In this document: positions 27,728 to 37,394 of the stretch, piece after piece | Layout: the number at the start of each line of letters is the position of its first letter | Position numbering within the stretch: the stretch's first letter is position 1 | DNA from: Sphingobacterium sp. SGR-19 | GTDB taxonomy: Bacteria; Bacteroidota; Bacteroidia; Sphingobacteriales; Sphingobacteriaceae | Length of the DNA stretch: 64,000 nt | Direction of reading: 5' to 3' | Assembly: GCF_011043555.1 (NCBI RefSeq) | Contig: NZ_JAAKGS010000002.1 | Location: 248,001 to 312,000, forward strand | Made by a program: the position numbers and the translations under genes | Notes under the pieces: generated by a model | What the model was told of the DNA's origin: nothing | Database searches by the model: none | Seen by the model: only the letters and a program-made list of their open reading frames with translations

Positions 27728-29896
27728 ATGAAAGGAATCATGAAAAAATATATAATTGGATTATTAATAGGCAGTATGTTTGTTTCCTGTAAAGACTTTT
27801 TGGATGAACGGCAGGTCTCCAGTTTAACGCAGGATTTTTACAACGATGAAGGCGGATTGGAAGCCCTCATTAATGGACTGTATGTATATGCTAGAAATAA
27901 ACACGAGTGGGACGGCAGTGGAGCCCGGCTTATTGAGACGGAAACGGATACGTATCAAACGGCTTCCGCGCCTGTAGCGCGGTACGCCAGTGCTGAATAT
28001 GGTACCGATGTCAGCCGTATCGCAGGCAATATCAATAACTTTTTAGGTGAGGTAAATAGTAACTTTGCGGCTATGGGAGCCTATCCGCATATCAATAATT
28101 GTAACTTGGCCCTTGAGCAGATCGATCAGGTCGCACCCGGCAAATTTGGCTCTGATGAGACTTTTCGAAACAATAGAAAAGCAGAAGTCCGTTTTTTGCG
28201 TGCATGGGCCTATTATTTGGTTTCTAATCAGTTGGGAGATGTCCCTTTGCTGGTCAACGCAAGAAGAGAAGACGATGGTATTTATTATTATCCAAAAGCA
28301 AGCTTAGAGGATATTTATAAGCAGATCATTACCGATGTACGCTTTGCCTATGAGCAACTTCCGCCATTGCAATCGGATCGCGGCCGCATTACTAAGCTGG
28401 CAGCGGGACATTTTTTGGCTAAGGTTTACCTCAACCGCGCGCAGGCGGCGGGCTTTCAATCGAGTTCGGAACCTCATTTGAAGATGTTATATAAAGGTAA
28501 CGTCAGCACAGATTTGGACTCCTGTATTTATTTTGCCAGCGAGGTGATTAACCTGGCCGGCGGAGAAGGGGGCCTTGCACCGGATTATTGGGCCTTGTTT
28601 GACCCGGCTGTCGCAGAGAAGAATCCGCATCCAGAAATTCTGTGGTCTGCGCAGTTTGACGTTAATCCAACTACCCATACGCGCTTTGGCAACAGATCGG
28701 TAAATTATCATACCGGTAACTATACCAATCAGTCGGGTGTGCAGCGATCCATGCTATACGGTCGACCATTTGGTACATTTAAACCTACCGATTGGGGGTA
28801 TGACAACTTTAAAGACCGGATGTACGATTCGCGCTACAGTAAGACATTTCGTCACGAGTATATCAGCAATATGCCAAATGCTACCAGTAGTTCATATACT
28901 TGGAATGCAGCAGCAGCTAGTTGGTGGAATACCCATAAGCCAGCCGACGCACCTACGGTCTCAGCTGGTGAAAAACGTATTAAAGAAAATCAACGGGCTA
29001 TTATTTATGTTGAAAATACAAAAGAAACCGCGCTCGACTCGGCCATGGTTTATAGCCAACCGTATCAGTTCATCGTTCGATGGGTTCGCTCTGCCGTGAC
29101 AGGAAGATACTACTATCGACTATTTATTGATGGCTCTAATCTGGGACTCGCAACGGGAGCACCGGCTCCTTATCTTTCTTCAAAGAAACACGTGGATCCT
29201 TTGCGTGGAGGAAGTTCCGATGAATCTAATTTTAATAGCGAACAAGGTACCCGGGATGCGATTTTAATGCGTCTGGCGGAGACATTTTTAATTCGCGCCG
29301 AGGCTTATGGCCGTAAGGGCGACTACGGATTGGCAGTAGCGGATATCAATGTGATACGTAGGCGCGCTGCATTTAAGGCTGGGGAACCACGCCCCCAACC
29401 CCTTGTTGAATGGGAAGCCCAAGCGCAGGAGCTAACAGAAATCGAGCGGCAAGCACCCTACCAGAGTGTTTCCACAACATTTGATAAGATCATGGTGTCG
29501 CAAAACCATTTCACGCCGGGTACGCCGGAAGCTCAAAGAGAAAACTATATGCCGACTGTTACGTCAAAAGCAGACATGTTTGTCCATTTCGTCTATAACG
29601 AAAAAGCAAGGGAATTTTTATCGGAGGGACTAGCTTGGGAAGATTTACATAATGCCGGTATCCTGTATGAACGCACAGTGTATTATAACCAGATGGCCTC
29701 AGACCGGATGGGGCTGTGGCCCGTGGCGAGCAATACGGCAAACGGAAACGGTCAGGATGGAAACGGAAAAGGACAGATGCAGAAACACCATACATTTAGA
29801 CCGTGGCCGAATGCTTTTTTAGTTCGGCTTACGGATCAAAATGGTACGCCGTTGGACGGAGCTGCTCGAAAAGCTTATCAAAATCCGGGATATTAA
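27728..29896 (+). CDS. SusD/RagB-like outer-membrane lipoprotein 1
   Basis: 722 residues, longer than typical SusD proteins (about 500-650). The lipoprotein signal ends IGSMFVSC with Lys-Asp-Phe-Leu-Asp-Glu after the cysteine, the classic SusD start. TPR-like helical blocks are visible (FLRAWAYYLVSNQLGDVPLL near 155-175, LIRAEAYGRKGDYGLAVADINVIRRRA near 520-546), as is the C-terminal REFLSEGLAWEDLHNAG block. It binds glycan at the surface and caps the SusC channel. It partners the preceding gene and is followed after 23 bp by an intrinsic terminator, so this pair ends a transcription unit. An alternative start at 27740 is possible. Confidence 0.93.
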   Translation: MKGIMKKYIIGLLIGSMFVSCKDFLDERQVSSLTQDFYNDEGGLEALINGLYVYARNKHEWDGSGARLIETETDTYQTASAPVARYASAEYGTDVSRIAGNINNFLGEVNSNFAAMGAYPHINNCNLALEQIDQVAPGKFGSDETFRNNRKAEVRFLRAWAYYLVSNQLGDVPLLVNARREDDGIYYYPKASLEDIYKQIITDVRFAYEQLPPLQSDRGRITKLAAGHFLAKVYLNRAQAAGFQSSSEPHLKMLYKGNVSTDLDSCIYFASEVINLAGGEGGLAPDYWALFDPAVAEKNPHPEILWSAQFDVNPTTHTRFGNRSVNYHTGNYTNQSGVQRSMLYGRPFGTFKPTDWGYDNFKDRMYDSRYSKTFRHEYISNMPNATSSSYTWNAAAASWWNTHKPADAPTVSAGEKRIKENQRAIIYVENTKETALDSAMVYSQPYQFIVRWVRSAVTGRYYYRLFIDGSNLGLATGAPAPYLSSKKHVDPLRGGSSDESNFNSEQGTRDAILMRLAETFLIRAEAYGRKGDYGLAVADINVIRRRAAFKAGEPRPQPLVEWEAQAQELTEIERQAPYQSVSTTFDKIMVSQNHFTPGTPEAQRENYMPTVTSKADMFVHFVYNEKAREFLSEGLAWEDLHNAGILYERTVYYNQMASDRMGLWPVASNTANGNGQDGNGKGQMQKHHTFRPWPNAFLVRLTDQNGTPLDGAARKAYQNPGY

Positions 29897-29919
29897 TACC
29901 TCTTTTTCTGAGGGATTTT

Positions 29920-29951
29920 GGGCTGTCTCCTATCAAAGAGACGGCCCTTTT
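29920..29951 (+). terminator. Intrinsic terminator after SusCD-1
   Basis: GGGCTGTCTC (29920-29929) pairs with GAGACGGCCC (29938-29947), all ten positions including one G-T pair, with an 8-bp loop and a TTTT run at 29948-29951. It closes the SusCD-1 unit before the next promoter. Confidence 0.85.
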
Positions 29952-30351
29952 CATTATTGCTTAACAAAGTCTTCCATCCGACCGTCTTGGATAACATGTG
30001 CCGTGTACATGACCAGATCGATGATAGCAGGATGCCGCAGGTTGCCGCTTCAGAACAGGTGTAATATATTTGATATATAAAACAATTAAAAGCCGAAGTA
30101 CTAACAATAAACAATAATTAGGAAGAAGAAAGCATATAAGATAAACTATACTAAAAACCGAAGAAATAATTAAATAACATGTTGCCCGAGCCGAGGCACG
30201 GATCTAAAACAGGATGATAAGGACATACTGACCTGGAGGACATTTGCGCTAACGACAGTGTGCAGACCTACACGGTAATGGCGTCAGCCAAACACGAAAA
30301 CTAATCTACAGCAGTAGAACTTAAATTTTGATAAACCTATAAAACTATGGT
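29952..30351 (+). other. Gene-free region: promoter and long leader of the 30-48 kb unit
   Basis: About 400 bp without a convincing gene. It contains the promoter at 30027-30072 and an A-rich leader of roughly 270 bp before the fasciclin gene. A 24-codon open stretch ending at 30303 (DLEDICANDSVQ...) is preceded closely by stops and has no start, so it is at most a relic. No clear riboswitch or stable hairpin was seen by eye in the leader. Confidence 0.5.
30027..30072 (+). promoter_or_regulatory. Promoter and tandem-decamer operator of the fasciclin/SusCD-2/SusCD-3 unit
   Basis: This is the best copy of the motif: GCAGGATGCC (30027-30036) next to GCAGGTTGCC (30037-30046), which differ at one base only. 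TTG at 30042-30044 is followed after 20 bp by TATATTTG (30065-30072), a perfect TAnnTTTG. It should drive the gene string from 30352 onward, about 18 kb with no strong internal terminator seen. Confidence 0.78.
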
Positions 30352-32580
30352 ATGCGTTTTTACAAATTAATCTTTTTATTGGGGCTGTTTACGGCATTTT
30401 GCCTAAGCTGTCGGAAAGAAGCTTTCGATGACTACTACAGCCGCCCGGACGATTTGGAATCACCGATATATACCCGCCTGGAGGAAGAAGGAAGATTTTC
30501 CCATTTCCGTCGGTTAATTGAAAAAGCGGGCTATATGCAGACGCTTAATCAGGCTGGATATTGGACACTTTTTGCACCAAATGACGACGCAGTCAGCCGC
30601 TTTTTGCAAGCGCACAACTATGCGACAGTAGAAGAAGTGCCGGATGCCGTTGCCGAACAGATCGTCCGATACGCCTTAGTCTATAATGCCTTCCAAACCA
30701 ATCGTATTGCTGATTACCAGTCAAATTTGGGCTGGCAAGAAGGGATGGGATTCCGGAGGCGTACAGCTTATTATGATGGTTTCCGAAAAGAAAAAGTGAA
30801 GATTAATGGAACGGAAAGAGAAATCGTTGTTGGGGAGTCGAACCGAAATAATGTGACGGTAAACTTCGGAACACCCTACTATGTAGACGGCGACAACAAT
30901 AATAAATATGTAACCTATTTCCACGAAAAGTATAGACAGTTTAATAGTCTCTCTGCTGATGATTATAGTTTCTTCCATCCATCCACGTCAGCGTCAAATT
31001 TTCACTTCATGGGCGGTTCCGTCGCTAAAGCCGATATTATTGCGGAAAACGGGGTAATACATGAAGTGGATGTAGTGACATTGCCGCGTCCGAGTTTGGA
31101 TCAGTATCTGAAAGAGCATGATGAGTATAGTTTCTTTCGAGACTCTATCCTCAACCAGTTTTTCGTGACATACGAATATAGTCCTACGGCGAGTAAAACT
31201 TACGAATATCGGACAGGACAAGTAGAAGAGGTGTACATCAAAGTGTATGATCCATTGTTAGCCTTTTCGCCAAACAATGAGAACTTTCTCAAGGAGGAGG
31301 ATAATGACGGACAGCAAGATGGCTATAGTATGTTCATCCCAACCAATGACGTCATAGAGCCCTGGATACGTAATGTGTTTCTGGAACATTACAAAACGTT
31401 GAATCGGGTACCCAAAGGCGTTATGGCGGATTTCATCAACACCATGTTATGGCAAAGTGCGGTATGGCCCAGTCAGTTCTCCACGAAAACCAACCTACAC
31501 GAAGAACCGGCCCGCTTTACCAAAGCCGATATTACCGATAAACAAATGGTGAGCAACGGGTTCTTTTATGGGACAAGTAAGATACAGGAATCTGATTTGT
31601 TCAATACGGTATATCGACATGTGATTCTCGATCCCGAATACTCCCTGATGTTAATGTTGTTGGAGCGCGAACACAAACGGCTTGTTATCAATCCGGGAAC
31701 GAATTTTACCTTGTTCTTGTTTTCCAACAGCTTGCTGAGCAGCTTGGGCTATTCCTACAACGAACGCTTGAGTGAATGGTCGTGGATAGACCGTAATGGA
31801 AATACAATGGGACATGGACAGACACAGACCCGTCTAGCGCGCTTGCTATATTCACATATCGTCGAAACCCCGAATGATGAACTAGCAAATATCAATAATA
31901 CACAAGGCTTTATCCAAACAGGGGATCGGGCACTGCCAGGGGAATTTATCAAATGGAAAAACGGTCATATTTACGCAGCAGGCAATGAACGGTTACAAGA
32001 GCCTGTACACATTGTAGGAACAGCGAAATTTGGAAACAACGGACGTGTTTATTATGTAGACAATCTTTTGGAATTCTCGAATGAAACAGCGGGCGAAGCA
32101 ATGGCTCGTATTGCCACGGAGAACCCGAATGTTAGCAAATTCTGGGAATACGTCTCAAAATCACCGCTCTACGTAGCAAACGACCGGGTGATAACCGGAG
32201 TAGCGGGGGGGAGCTCATATACCTTATTAATGCCGAATAACGACGCGGTACAACAGGCTATAGATGATGGTGTCTTACCAGCCGATCCAGCGACGGGAGA
32301 TATCGTTGGTAAATTCCAGATAGAGCGTTTTATTAAATACCATATCTTGACCAATGTCAATGTTGCCCCTGACGGTAACCAAGATATTCTATCCGCTATT
32401 ACGTTGATGAAAGACGAAAACGATGAATCGCTAACGGTCAATGTATCGAATGCCGTCGGTAACCTACGCTTTGTCGATAGAAAAGGGAGAACGGTGTCGA
32501 CAGTTTATACGCCCGATCTATACTTGAGCGACCGCATTGTGTTACATGAACTGAACGGATACTTAAACTACAACAATTAA
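30352..32580 (+). CDS. Multi-fasciclin-domain lipoprotein
   Basis: 742 residues with a lipoprotein signal (LFTAFCLSC, Cys near residue 20). Fasciclin (FAS1)-type units can be recognised by the phrases GYWTLFAPNDDAVSRFL (about 63-79), FTLFLFSNSLL (mid-protein) and SSYTLLMPNNDAVQQAIDDG (about 622-641), each followed by an IVRYALVYN- or IKYHILTN-like segment. FAS1 domains mediate adhesion or carbohydrate and protein contacts; I know of no enzymatic role. The gene is 8 bp upstream of SusC-2, so it is probably a surface accessory that works with this importer, for example as a glycan-binding protein. Confidence 0.8.
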   Translation: MRFYKLIFLLGLFTAFCLSCRKEAFDDYYSRPDDLESPIYTRLEEEGRFSHFRRLIEKAGYMQTLNQAGYWTLFAPNDDAVSRFLQAHNYATVEEVPDAVAEQIVRYALVYNAFQTNRIADYQSNLGWQEGMGFRRRTAYYDGFRKEKVKINGTEREIVVGESNRNNVTVNFGTPYYVDGDNNNKYVTYFHEKYRQFNSLSADDYSFFHPSTSASNFHFMGGSVAKADIIAENGVIHEVDVVTLPRPSLDQYLKEHDEYSFFRDSILNQFFVTYEYSPTASKTYEYRTGQVEEVYIKVYDPLLAFSPNNENFLKEEDNDGQQDGYSMFIPTNDVIEPWIRNVFLEHYKTLNRVPKGVMADFINTMLWQSAVWPSQFSTKTNLHEEPARFTKADITDKQMVSNGFFYGTSKIQESDLFNTVYRHVILDPEYSLMLMLLEREHKRLVINPGTNFTLFLFSNSLLSSLGYSYNERLSEWSWIDRNGNTMGHGQTQTRLARLLYSHIVETPNDELANINNTQGFIQTGDRALPGEFIKWKNGHIYAAGNERLQEPVHIVGTAKFGNNGRVYYVDNLLEFSNETAGEAMARIATENPNVSKFWEYVSKSPLYVANDRVITGVAGGSSYTLLMPNNDAVQQAIDDGVLPADPATGDIVGKFQIERFIKYHILTNVNVAPDGNQDILSAITLMKDENDESLTVNVSNAVGNLRFVDRKGRTVSTVYTPDLYLSDRIVLHELNGYLNYNN

Positions 32581-32588
32581 TCCAAATT

Positions 32589-35500
32589 ATGAGACAATTA
32601 ACATATAGTTTTTCACTTTTGTTGTTTTGGATATGCTGTGTAGGGCAAACGGCGGTCGCGCAACACATTGTGCGCGGCAAAGTAATTGATGCCACATCCA
32701 AACAACCTTTGGCGGGTGTTACAGTTTCCGAACTGAGTGCCGACAATCGAACCGTGGCTGCGACAACCACGGATATAGAAGGTAACTATGCCCTAGCGGT
32801 TACTACAGCATTGAACCGCCTGAATTTTTCGTTTATCAGTTATAACGCGCAGGTCGTACGCATCAACAGCAGAAACCAGATCAACATGGAGTTGCGTACC
32901 AGTGATAGCCAGATTGAAGAAGTGGTTATCACCGGTGTCGGTGGAGCTCAACCTAATACCGGGTTGTTGAATATTTCCGCTCGGGATTTAACCACGGCTA
33001 CAGCAACCATTAATGCGAGTGTATTACAGGACATGCAATCAAGCTCGATTGACGAAGCCCTGCAAGGACGCTTGCCAGGCGTTGATATTGCCGCCAATTC
33101 CGGCGATCCGGGATCTGGGATGTCAATCCGTATACGGGGTACCTCGTCCCTAAGCGGTAGTGCGGAGCCCTTGATTGTGGTCGACGGTATGCCCTATGAG
33201 ACTGAAATTCCCGGTGATTTTAACTTTGGAGCAGCCGACGAAGACGCCTATGCCCAGTTACTGAATGTCGCTCCAGCGGATATAGAGACCATCTCGGTGT
33301 TAAAGGATGCTGCCGCAACCGCTATGTGGGGGGCAAGGGGCTCCAATGGCGTGCTGTTGATTACAACGAAGCGTGGAACGATGTCGAAGCCACGGATAGG
33401 GTACTCTTTCCGTGGCGCACTTTCCGCTGTGCCAAGTGCTATCCCGCTGCTCAGCGGCGATCAATATTCTTCGTTGATTCCGGAAATGTATATGAACCGA
33501 ACGGGGCTTCCTTTGAACACATTAGCCAGTAAGGAGTTTCAATACGATCCAGGCGATGTTTATTACTATAACAATTACAGCCAGAATACAGACTGGATAA
33601 ACGCGATCAACCAGACCGGTCTGTCAAACGACCATACCTTTTCTATACAGGGTGGAGGGGAGAAAGCAAGATATTATTCTTCGGTGAGTTACTTGGGACA
33701 GCGCGGCGTAACGGTCGGAACGGGTTTAAATCGAATTGCAGCCCGATTAAATTTAGATTACGACATATCGGAGCGCATTAAATTCCGTACCGATATCGCT
33801 TATACCCATACGGTAACTGATCGTAACTATGTCAACTCGAAAGATAATCAGGATAATATTCGCGGTGCGGCTTATATCAAAATGCCGAATATGAGTTTGT
33901 GGGAGTACGATCCGTATGGCAATCTGATGCCGGTGTATTTTTCGCCCGATCGGAATATCCAAGGGGCTTATCCTGGCACATATAACCCGGCGGCAATGGC
34001 CGAATATGCCTATAATAAACACATGGGCGAACGGATTACACCAACCTTTAATTTGCGTTATGAACTGATTAAAGGAATACTATTTTCTGATTTCAGTGTG
34101 ATGTTCGATATGAATAACACACGGGTGAACAATTTCTTGCCGCAATTAGCAACCGGTAGACCGTATACGGAGACGGTGGTAAACCGTGCGGGGGAATCGG
34201 ATCGCGATGATTTTCGAATTCAGACCAAGTCTAACCTGATTTATACGCCGAATCTGGGAGACAAGATGAAGCATGACCTGCAGATGTTATTTTCTTGGCA
34301 GACCGATGATTTTCGCGGGTTGAGTTACGAGTCAATGATTTCGAATACGGCCTCTACCTTATTGACTGATCCATCCAATCCTGGTCGGACACAGAACAAC
34401 GAACTAGTGTTGCGAGGAGGAGAAGGACAATCGCGGTCGATTGGCGGTGTGTTTAGTACTCAATATAAATTCTTGGACCGTTATATCGTGAACGTGGGTA
34501 TCCGTGGCGATGGAAATTCTAAATTTGGAGCCAATTATCGTTACGGCTATTTTCCGTCCATTTCTACACGTTGGCGCGTTTCGGGTGAACGCTTCATGGA
34601 ACATCTGCCCTTTATTGATGAGCTAAGTTTCCGGGCAAGTTACGGGCATTCCGGGAAAGCACCCCGTTACGATTACCTCTTTTATAGTAATATCGTGAGC
34701 TATGACCAGACGTATTTGGATGAAGCAGGAACGGTTCCGGCGAATATGGCGTATAGAAATCTCAAATTCGAACGGGTAAAAGGTGCCAATGTGGGATTGA
34801 ACCTGGAAATGTGGAAACGCCGTTTCCGTTTGGATATGGAGTTTTATCGCAACCGCACCACCGATATGCTATTCGATGACTTGGGCGTGCCCAATACCTC
34901 TGGATTTGAAAGTATTTGGTTGAATTACGGCGTGATGGACAATCAAGGATGGGAGCTGAATCTCCATGCAACTCCGTACCGTTCGAAAAACCTAATGGTC
35001 GATTTTGCTTTCAATATCGCTCGGAACCTGAATGTAGTCCGCGAAGTGCCGGAGTTTTTTGTGAACGAATCTGGAACAGGAACGGTGAATGGCGATTATA
35101 AGCGGTTTCTGCGGATTAATAATCCCATTGGTTCTTTTTACGGCTATCGGTACGAAGGGGTGTATTCCACATTAGAGGAAACTATTGCAAAAGATGGCAA
35201 CGGACAGGCTATTTATGGTCCGGACGGCGAACCCGTGTATATGCGGTTTAATTACCCATATACAGATTACGTATTCCAACCGGGGGATGCAAAATATGCC
35301 GACATCAACAACGACGGCAGTATAGATGAGCGGGATATCGTTTATCTCGGCAATTCCAATCCGAAGTTTACCGGCGGATTCGGCCCATCGATTACGATTA
35401 AGAATAGTTTGCGGATTAACCTGTTTTTCAACTTCCGTCTAGGGTATGAAGCCATTAACGATGCATTGATGCACACCACAAAGATGACGAACTATGATAA

Positions 35501-35861
35501 TCAGTCTACGGCCGTATTACGCCGCTGGCGGAAAGAGGGTGACGTGACGGATATGCCGCGTGCACTGATGGGTATGGGATATAACTGGTTGGGGTCGGAC
35601 CGATATGTACAGGATGCGTCATTTCTGCGTTTCCGCTCGGCAACCGTTAGTTATACCTTTAATCGAGGCAGTATGATCGATCGTATAGGCATGAGTAATC
35701 TGCGTTTATACGTAACAGGCGAAAACTTCTATACTTGGACGCGTTACCTCGGACAGGATCCGGAAGTCAACATGCAGAGCGGTATCTTCGGTTTGGCACG
35801 AGACAACTCGCGCACACCACCAACGATGCGCTTTACATTCGGTTTATCGACAAGTTTTTAA
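32589..35861 (+). CDS. SusC-like TonB-dependent receptor 2
   Basis: 1090 residues: signal peptide (to about 25, ending AVAQ), regulatory-like beta-sandwich (27-103), signature QIEEVVITGVGG at 108-119, plug (SSSIDEALQGRLPGVDIAAN, PLIVVDGMPY, AATAMWGARGSNGVLLITTKRG) and a beta-barrel ending FTFGLSTSF. It is an outer-membrane importer with the SusD encoded 14 bp downstream. It has no STN domain. Near the C-terminus it carries the usual calcium-like YADINNDGSIDERDIVYLGNSNP loop. It lies within the fasciclin-containing gene string and presumably takes up a different pectic fragment from SusC-1. Confidence 0.94.
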   Translation: MRQLTYSFSLLLFWICCVGQTAVAQHIVRGKVIDATSKQPLAGVTVSELSADNRTVAATTTDIEGNYALAVTTALNRLNFSFISYNAQVVRINSRNQINMELRTSDSQIEEVVITGVGGAQPNTGLLNISARDLTTATATINASVLQDMQSSSIDEALQGRLPGVDIAANSGDPGSGMSIRIRGTSSLSGSAEPLIVVDGMPYETEIPGDFNFGAADEDAYAQLLNVAPADIETISVLKDAAATAMWGARGSNGVLLITTKRGTMSKPRIGYSFRGALSAVPSAIPLLSGDQYSSLIPEMYMNRTGLPLNTLASKEFQYDPGDVYYYNNYSQNTDWINAINQTGLSNDHTFSIQGGGEKARYYSSVSYLGQRGVTVGTGLNRIAARLNLDYDISERIKFRTDIAYTHTVTDRNYVNSKDNQDNIRGAAYIKMPNMSLWEYDPYGNLMPVYFSPDRNIQGAYPGTYNPAAMAEYAYNKHMGERITPTFNLRYELIKGILFSDFSVMFDMNNTRVNNFLPQLATGRPYTETVVNRAGESDRDDFRIQTKSNLIYTPNLGDKMKHDLQMLFSWQTDDFRGLSYESMISNTASTLLTDPSNPGRTQNNELVLRGGEGQSRSIGGVFSTQYKFLDRYIVNVGIRGDGNSKFGANYRYGYFPSISTRWRVSGERFMEHLPFIDELSFRASYGHSGKAPRYDYLFYSNIVSYDQTYLDEAGTVPANMAYRNLKFERVKGANVGLNLEMWKRRFRLDMEFYRNRTTDMLFDDLGVPNTSGFESIWLNYGVMDNQGWELNLHATPYRSKNLMVDFAFNIARNLNVVREVPEFFVNESGTGTVNGDYKRFLRINNPIGSFYGYRYEGVYSTLEETIAKDGNGQAIYGPDGEPVYMRFNYPYTDYVFQPGDAKYADINNDGSIDERDIVYLGNSNPKFTGGFGPSITIKNSLRINLFFNFRLGYEAINDALMHTTKMTNYDNQSTAVLRRWRKEGDVTDMPRALMGMGYNWLGSDRYVQDASFLRFRSATVSYTFNRGSMIDRIGMSNLRLYVTGENFYTWTRYLGQDPEVNMQSGIFGLARDNSRTPPTMRFTFGLSTSF

Positions 35862-35875
35862 CCTAGAAGAAGATA

Positions 35876-37381
35876 GTGATGATACATATATTCAAAAAAT
35901 CAATTTCCGTCCTAGCACTTGCCTTGCTGAGTTTCAGTTCCTGTAATAAATGGTTAGAGCTCAAGCCACAAGAGGGTGTAGTGGCCGAAGACTATTGGAA
36001 GACGAAAGAACAGGTACGGGCTGCGGTCAATGGACTGTATATATCCTTGATAACACCGATCTATGGCAATCGACACCTTAGTCAGGAGCTGTTTATGCAT
36101 GCCGAGATCCGTACCGATATGGTCGATATCAGTACATTCGCTCCACAGACGTATACCGAATACCGTTTTGCCGATATGCTGCCAACCAATTTGTTCAGCA
36201 ATTGGGGGATGTTCTATAAGATTATTAACTACTGCAATAACGTCATCGACAACGCGCCAGCCGTCAGAGAAGTTGATCCAACGTTTACACAAGCAGATCT
36301 AGATGCTTATGTAGGCGAGGCCTTGGCAATCCGGGCTTGGATGTATCTTAATTTGGCGCGTATCTGGGGTGATGTACCGATTAAGTTAACGTATACGGCG
36401 TCAGACGAAGATTTGGTGTCTATCGCGAAATCACCGCAGGCAGCAGTACTGCAAGCGGTAGTAGACGACTTGGTTCGTGCGGAACCGATGGTGCGTGAAA
36501 CGTTTGGTAACAACGCTGCAGATAAAGGTAAAATAACCCGTTACGCGGTCAACGCGCTGCTGGCGGATGCCTATCTGTGGCAAGATGAATTTCAAAAAGC
36601 GGCAGATGCCTGCGATAAAATTATCGATGCCGGCATATATGAGCTGGTACCAGGCGATCCATCAACTTGGTTGAACCAGCTTTTTGGACAGGGTAACTCT
36701 GTCGAAGGCATTTTTGAATTGCAGTATGACCGGCAGCAACTGAATCCTTTTTATGCTTTATTCCGATTGAATGCCCTTTACACAGCCGGACAGCATGTAT
36801 ATGAAGATTTATTCCAATTTGATGCTGCGGATCCGACAAACTTTGACGTGCGCGGCGATCGGGGTGCGTTGTCAACCGCGACCAATATGATCTACAAGTA
36901 CCATGGCCTAAACCGGACGCAGATCAAATCGCTGGAAGAATCCTATACACATTGGATGGTTTACCGCTACGCAGATGTACTCCTGATGAAAGCCGAGGCG
37001 CTAAATGGCCTGAACCGCGGACAGGAGGCTTTAGACTTAATTTACACGATTCGAGAACGTGGGAATGCCATGCAAGGCACCGATTTAGACCCCGCACCGG
37101 ATGACCAGCAGGGCATCACCACGTTTATCGTCGAGGAACGTGCCCGGGAATTTGCGTACGAAGGAAAGCGTTGGTTTGATGTGCTGCGCAATGCGCGCCG
37201 GAATAATTACCAACGAATCGATTTGATTACTAGTATGGTCGTGAATTATGCACCGGCGGATCGGCAACAAGCCATGCTGGGCAAATACCGCGATGTCGAT
37301 AGCCATTACCTTCCGATTTATTTTATTGAGATCCAACGTAGTGGCGGTGTACTGCAGCAAAACCCTTTTTATGGAAACTAA
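35876..37381 (+). CDS. SusD/RagB-like outer-membrane lipoprotein 2
   Basis: 501 residues, the usual family size. Lipoprotein signal ALLSFSSC is followed by NKWLELKPQ. Family blocks include IRAWMYLNLARIWGDVPIKL (about 157-176), YRYADVLLMKAEALNGLNRGQEALDLIYTIRERG (about 363-396) and EERAREFAYEGKRWFDVLR (about 421-439). It pairs with SusC-2. Its 3' end overlaps an ATG at 37371, but the following fasciclin gene more plausibly starts at 37395. Confidence 0.93.
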   Translation: MMIHIFKKSISVLALALLSFSSCNKWLELKPQEGVVAEDYWKTKEQVRAAVNGLYISLITPIYGNRHLSQELFMHAEIRTDMVDISTFAPQTYTEYRFADMLPTNLFSNWGMFYKIINYCNNVIDNAPAVREVDPTFTQADLDAYVGEALAIRAWMYLNLARIWGDVPIKLTYTASDEDLVSIAKSPQAAVLQAVVDDLVRAEPMVRETFGNNAADKGKITRYAVNALLADAYLWQDEFQKAADACDKIIDAGIYELVPGDPSTWLNQLFGQGNSVEGIFELQYDRQQLNPFYALFRLNALYTAGQHVYEDLFQFDAADPTNFDVRGDRGALSTATNMIYKYHGLNRTQIKSLEESYTHWMVYRYADVLLMKAEALNGLNRGQEALDLIYTIRERGNAMQGTDLDPAPDDQQGITTFIVEERAREFAYEGKRWFDVLRNARRNNYQRIDLITSMVVNYAPADRQQAMLGKYRDVDSHYLPIYFIEIQRSGGVLQQNPFYGN

Positions 37382-37394
37382 AGATATAACAGTG

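Noticed and set aside
30231..30303. Short frame DLEDICANDSVQ... before the fasciclin gene as a small gene
   Set aside because: A stop lies just upstream, there is no start codon, and no family resemblance; kept only as a possible relic.
37248..37394. Upstream extension of the second fasciclin gene
   Set aside because: It overlaps the end of SusD in another frame and would bury the lipoprotein signal that begins at 37395.
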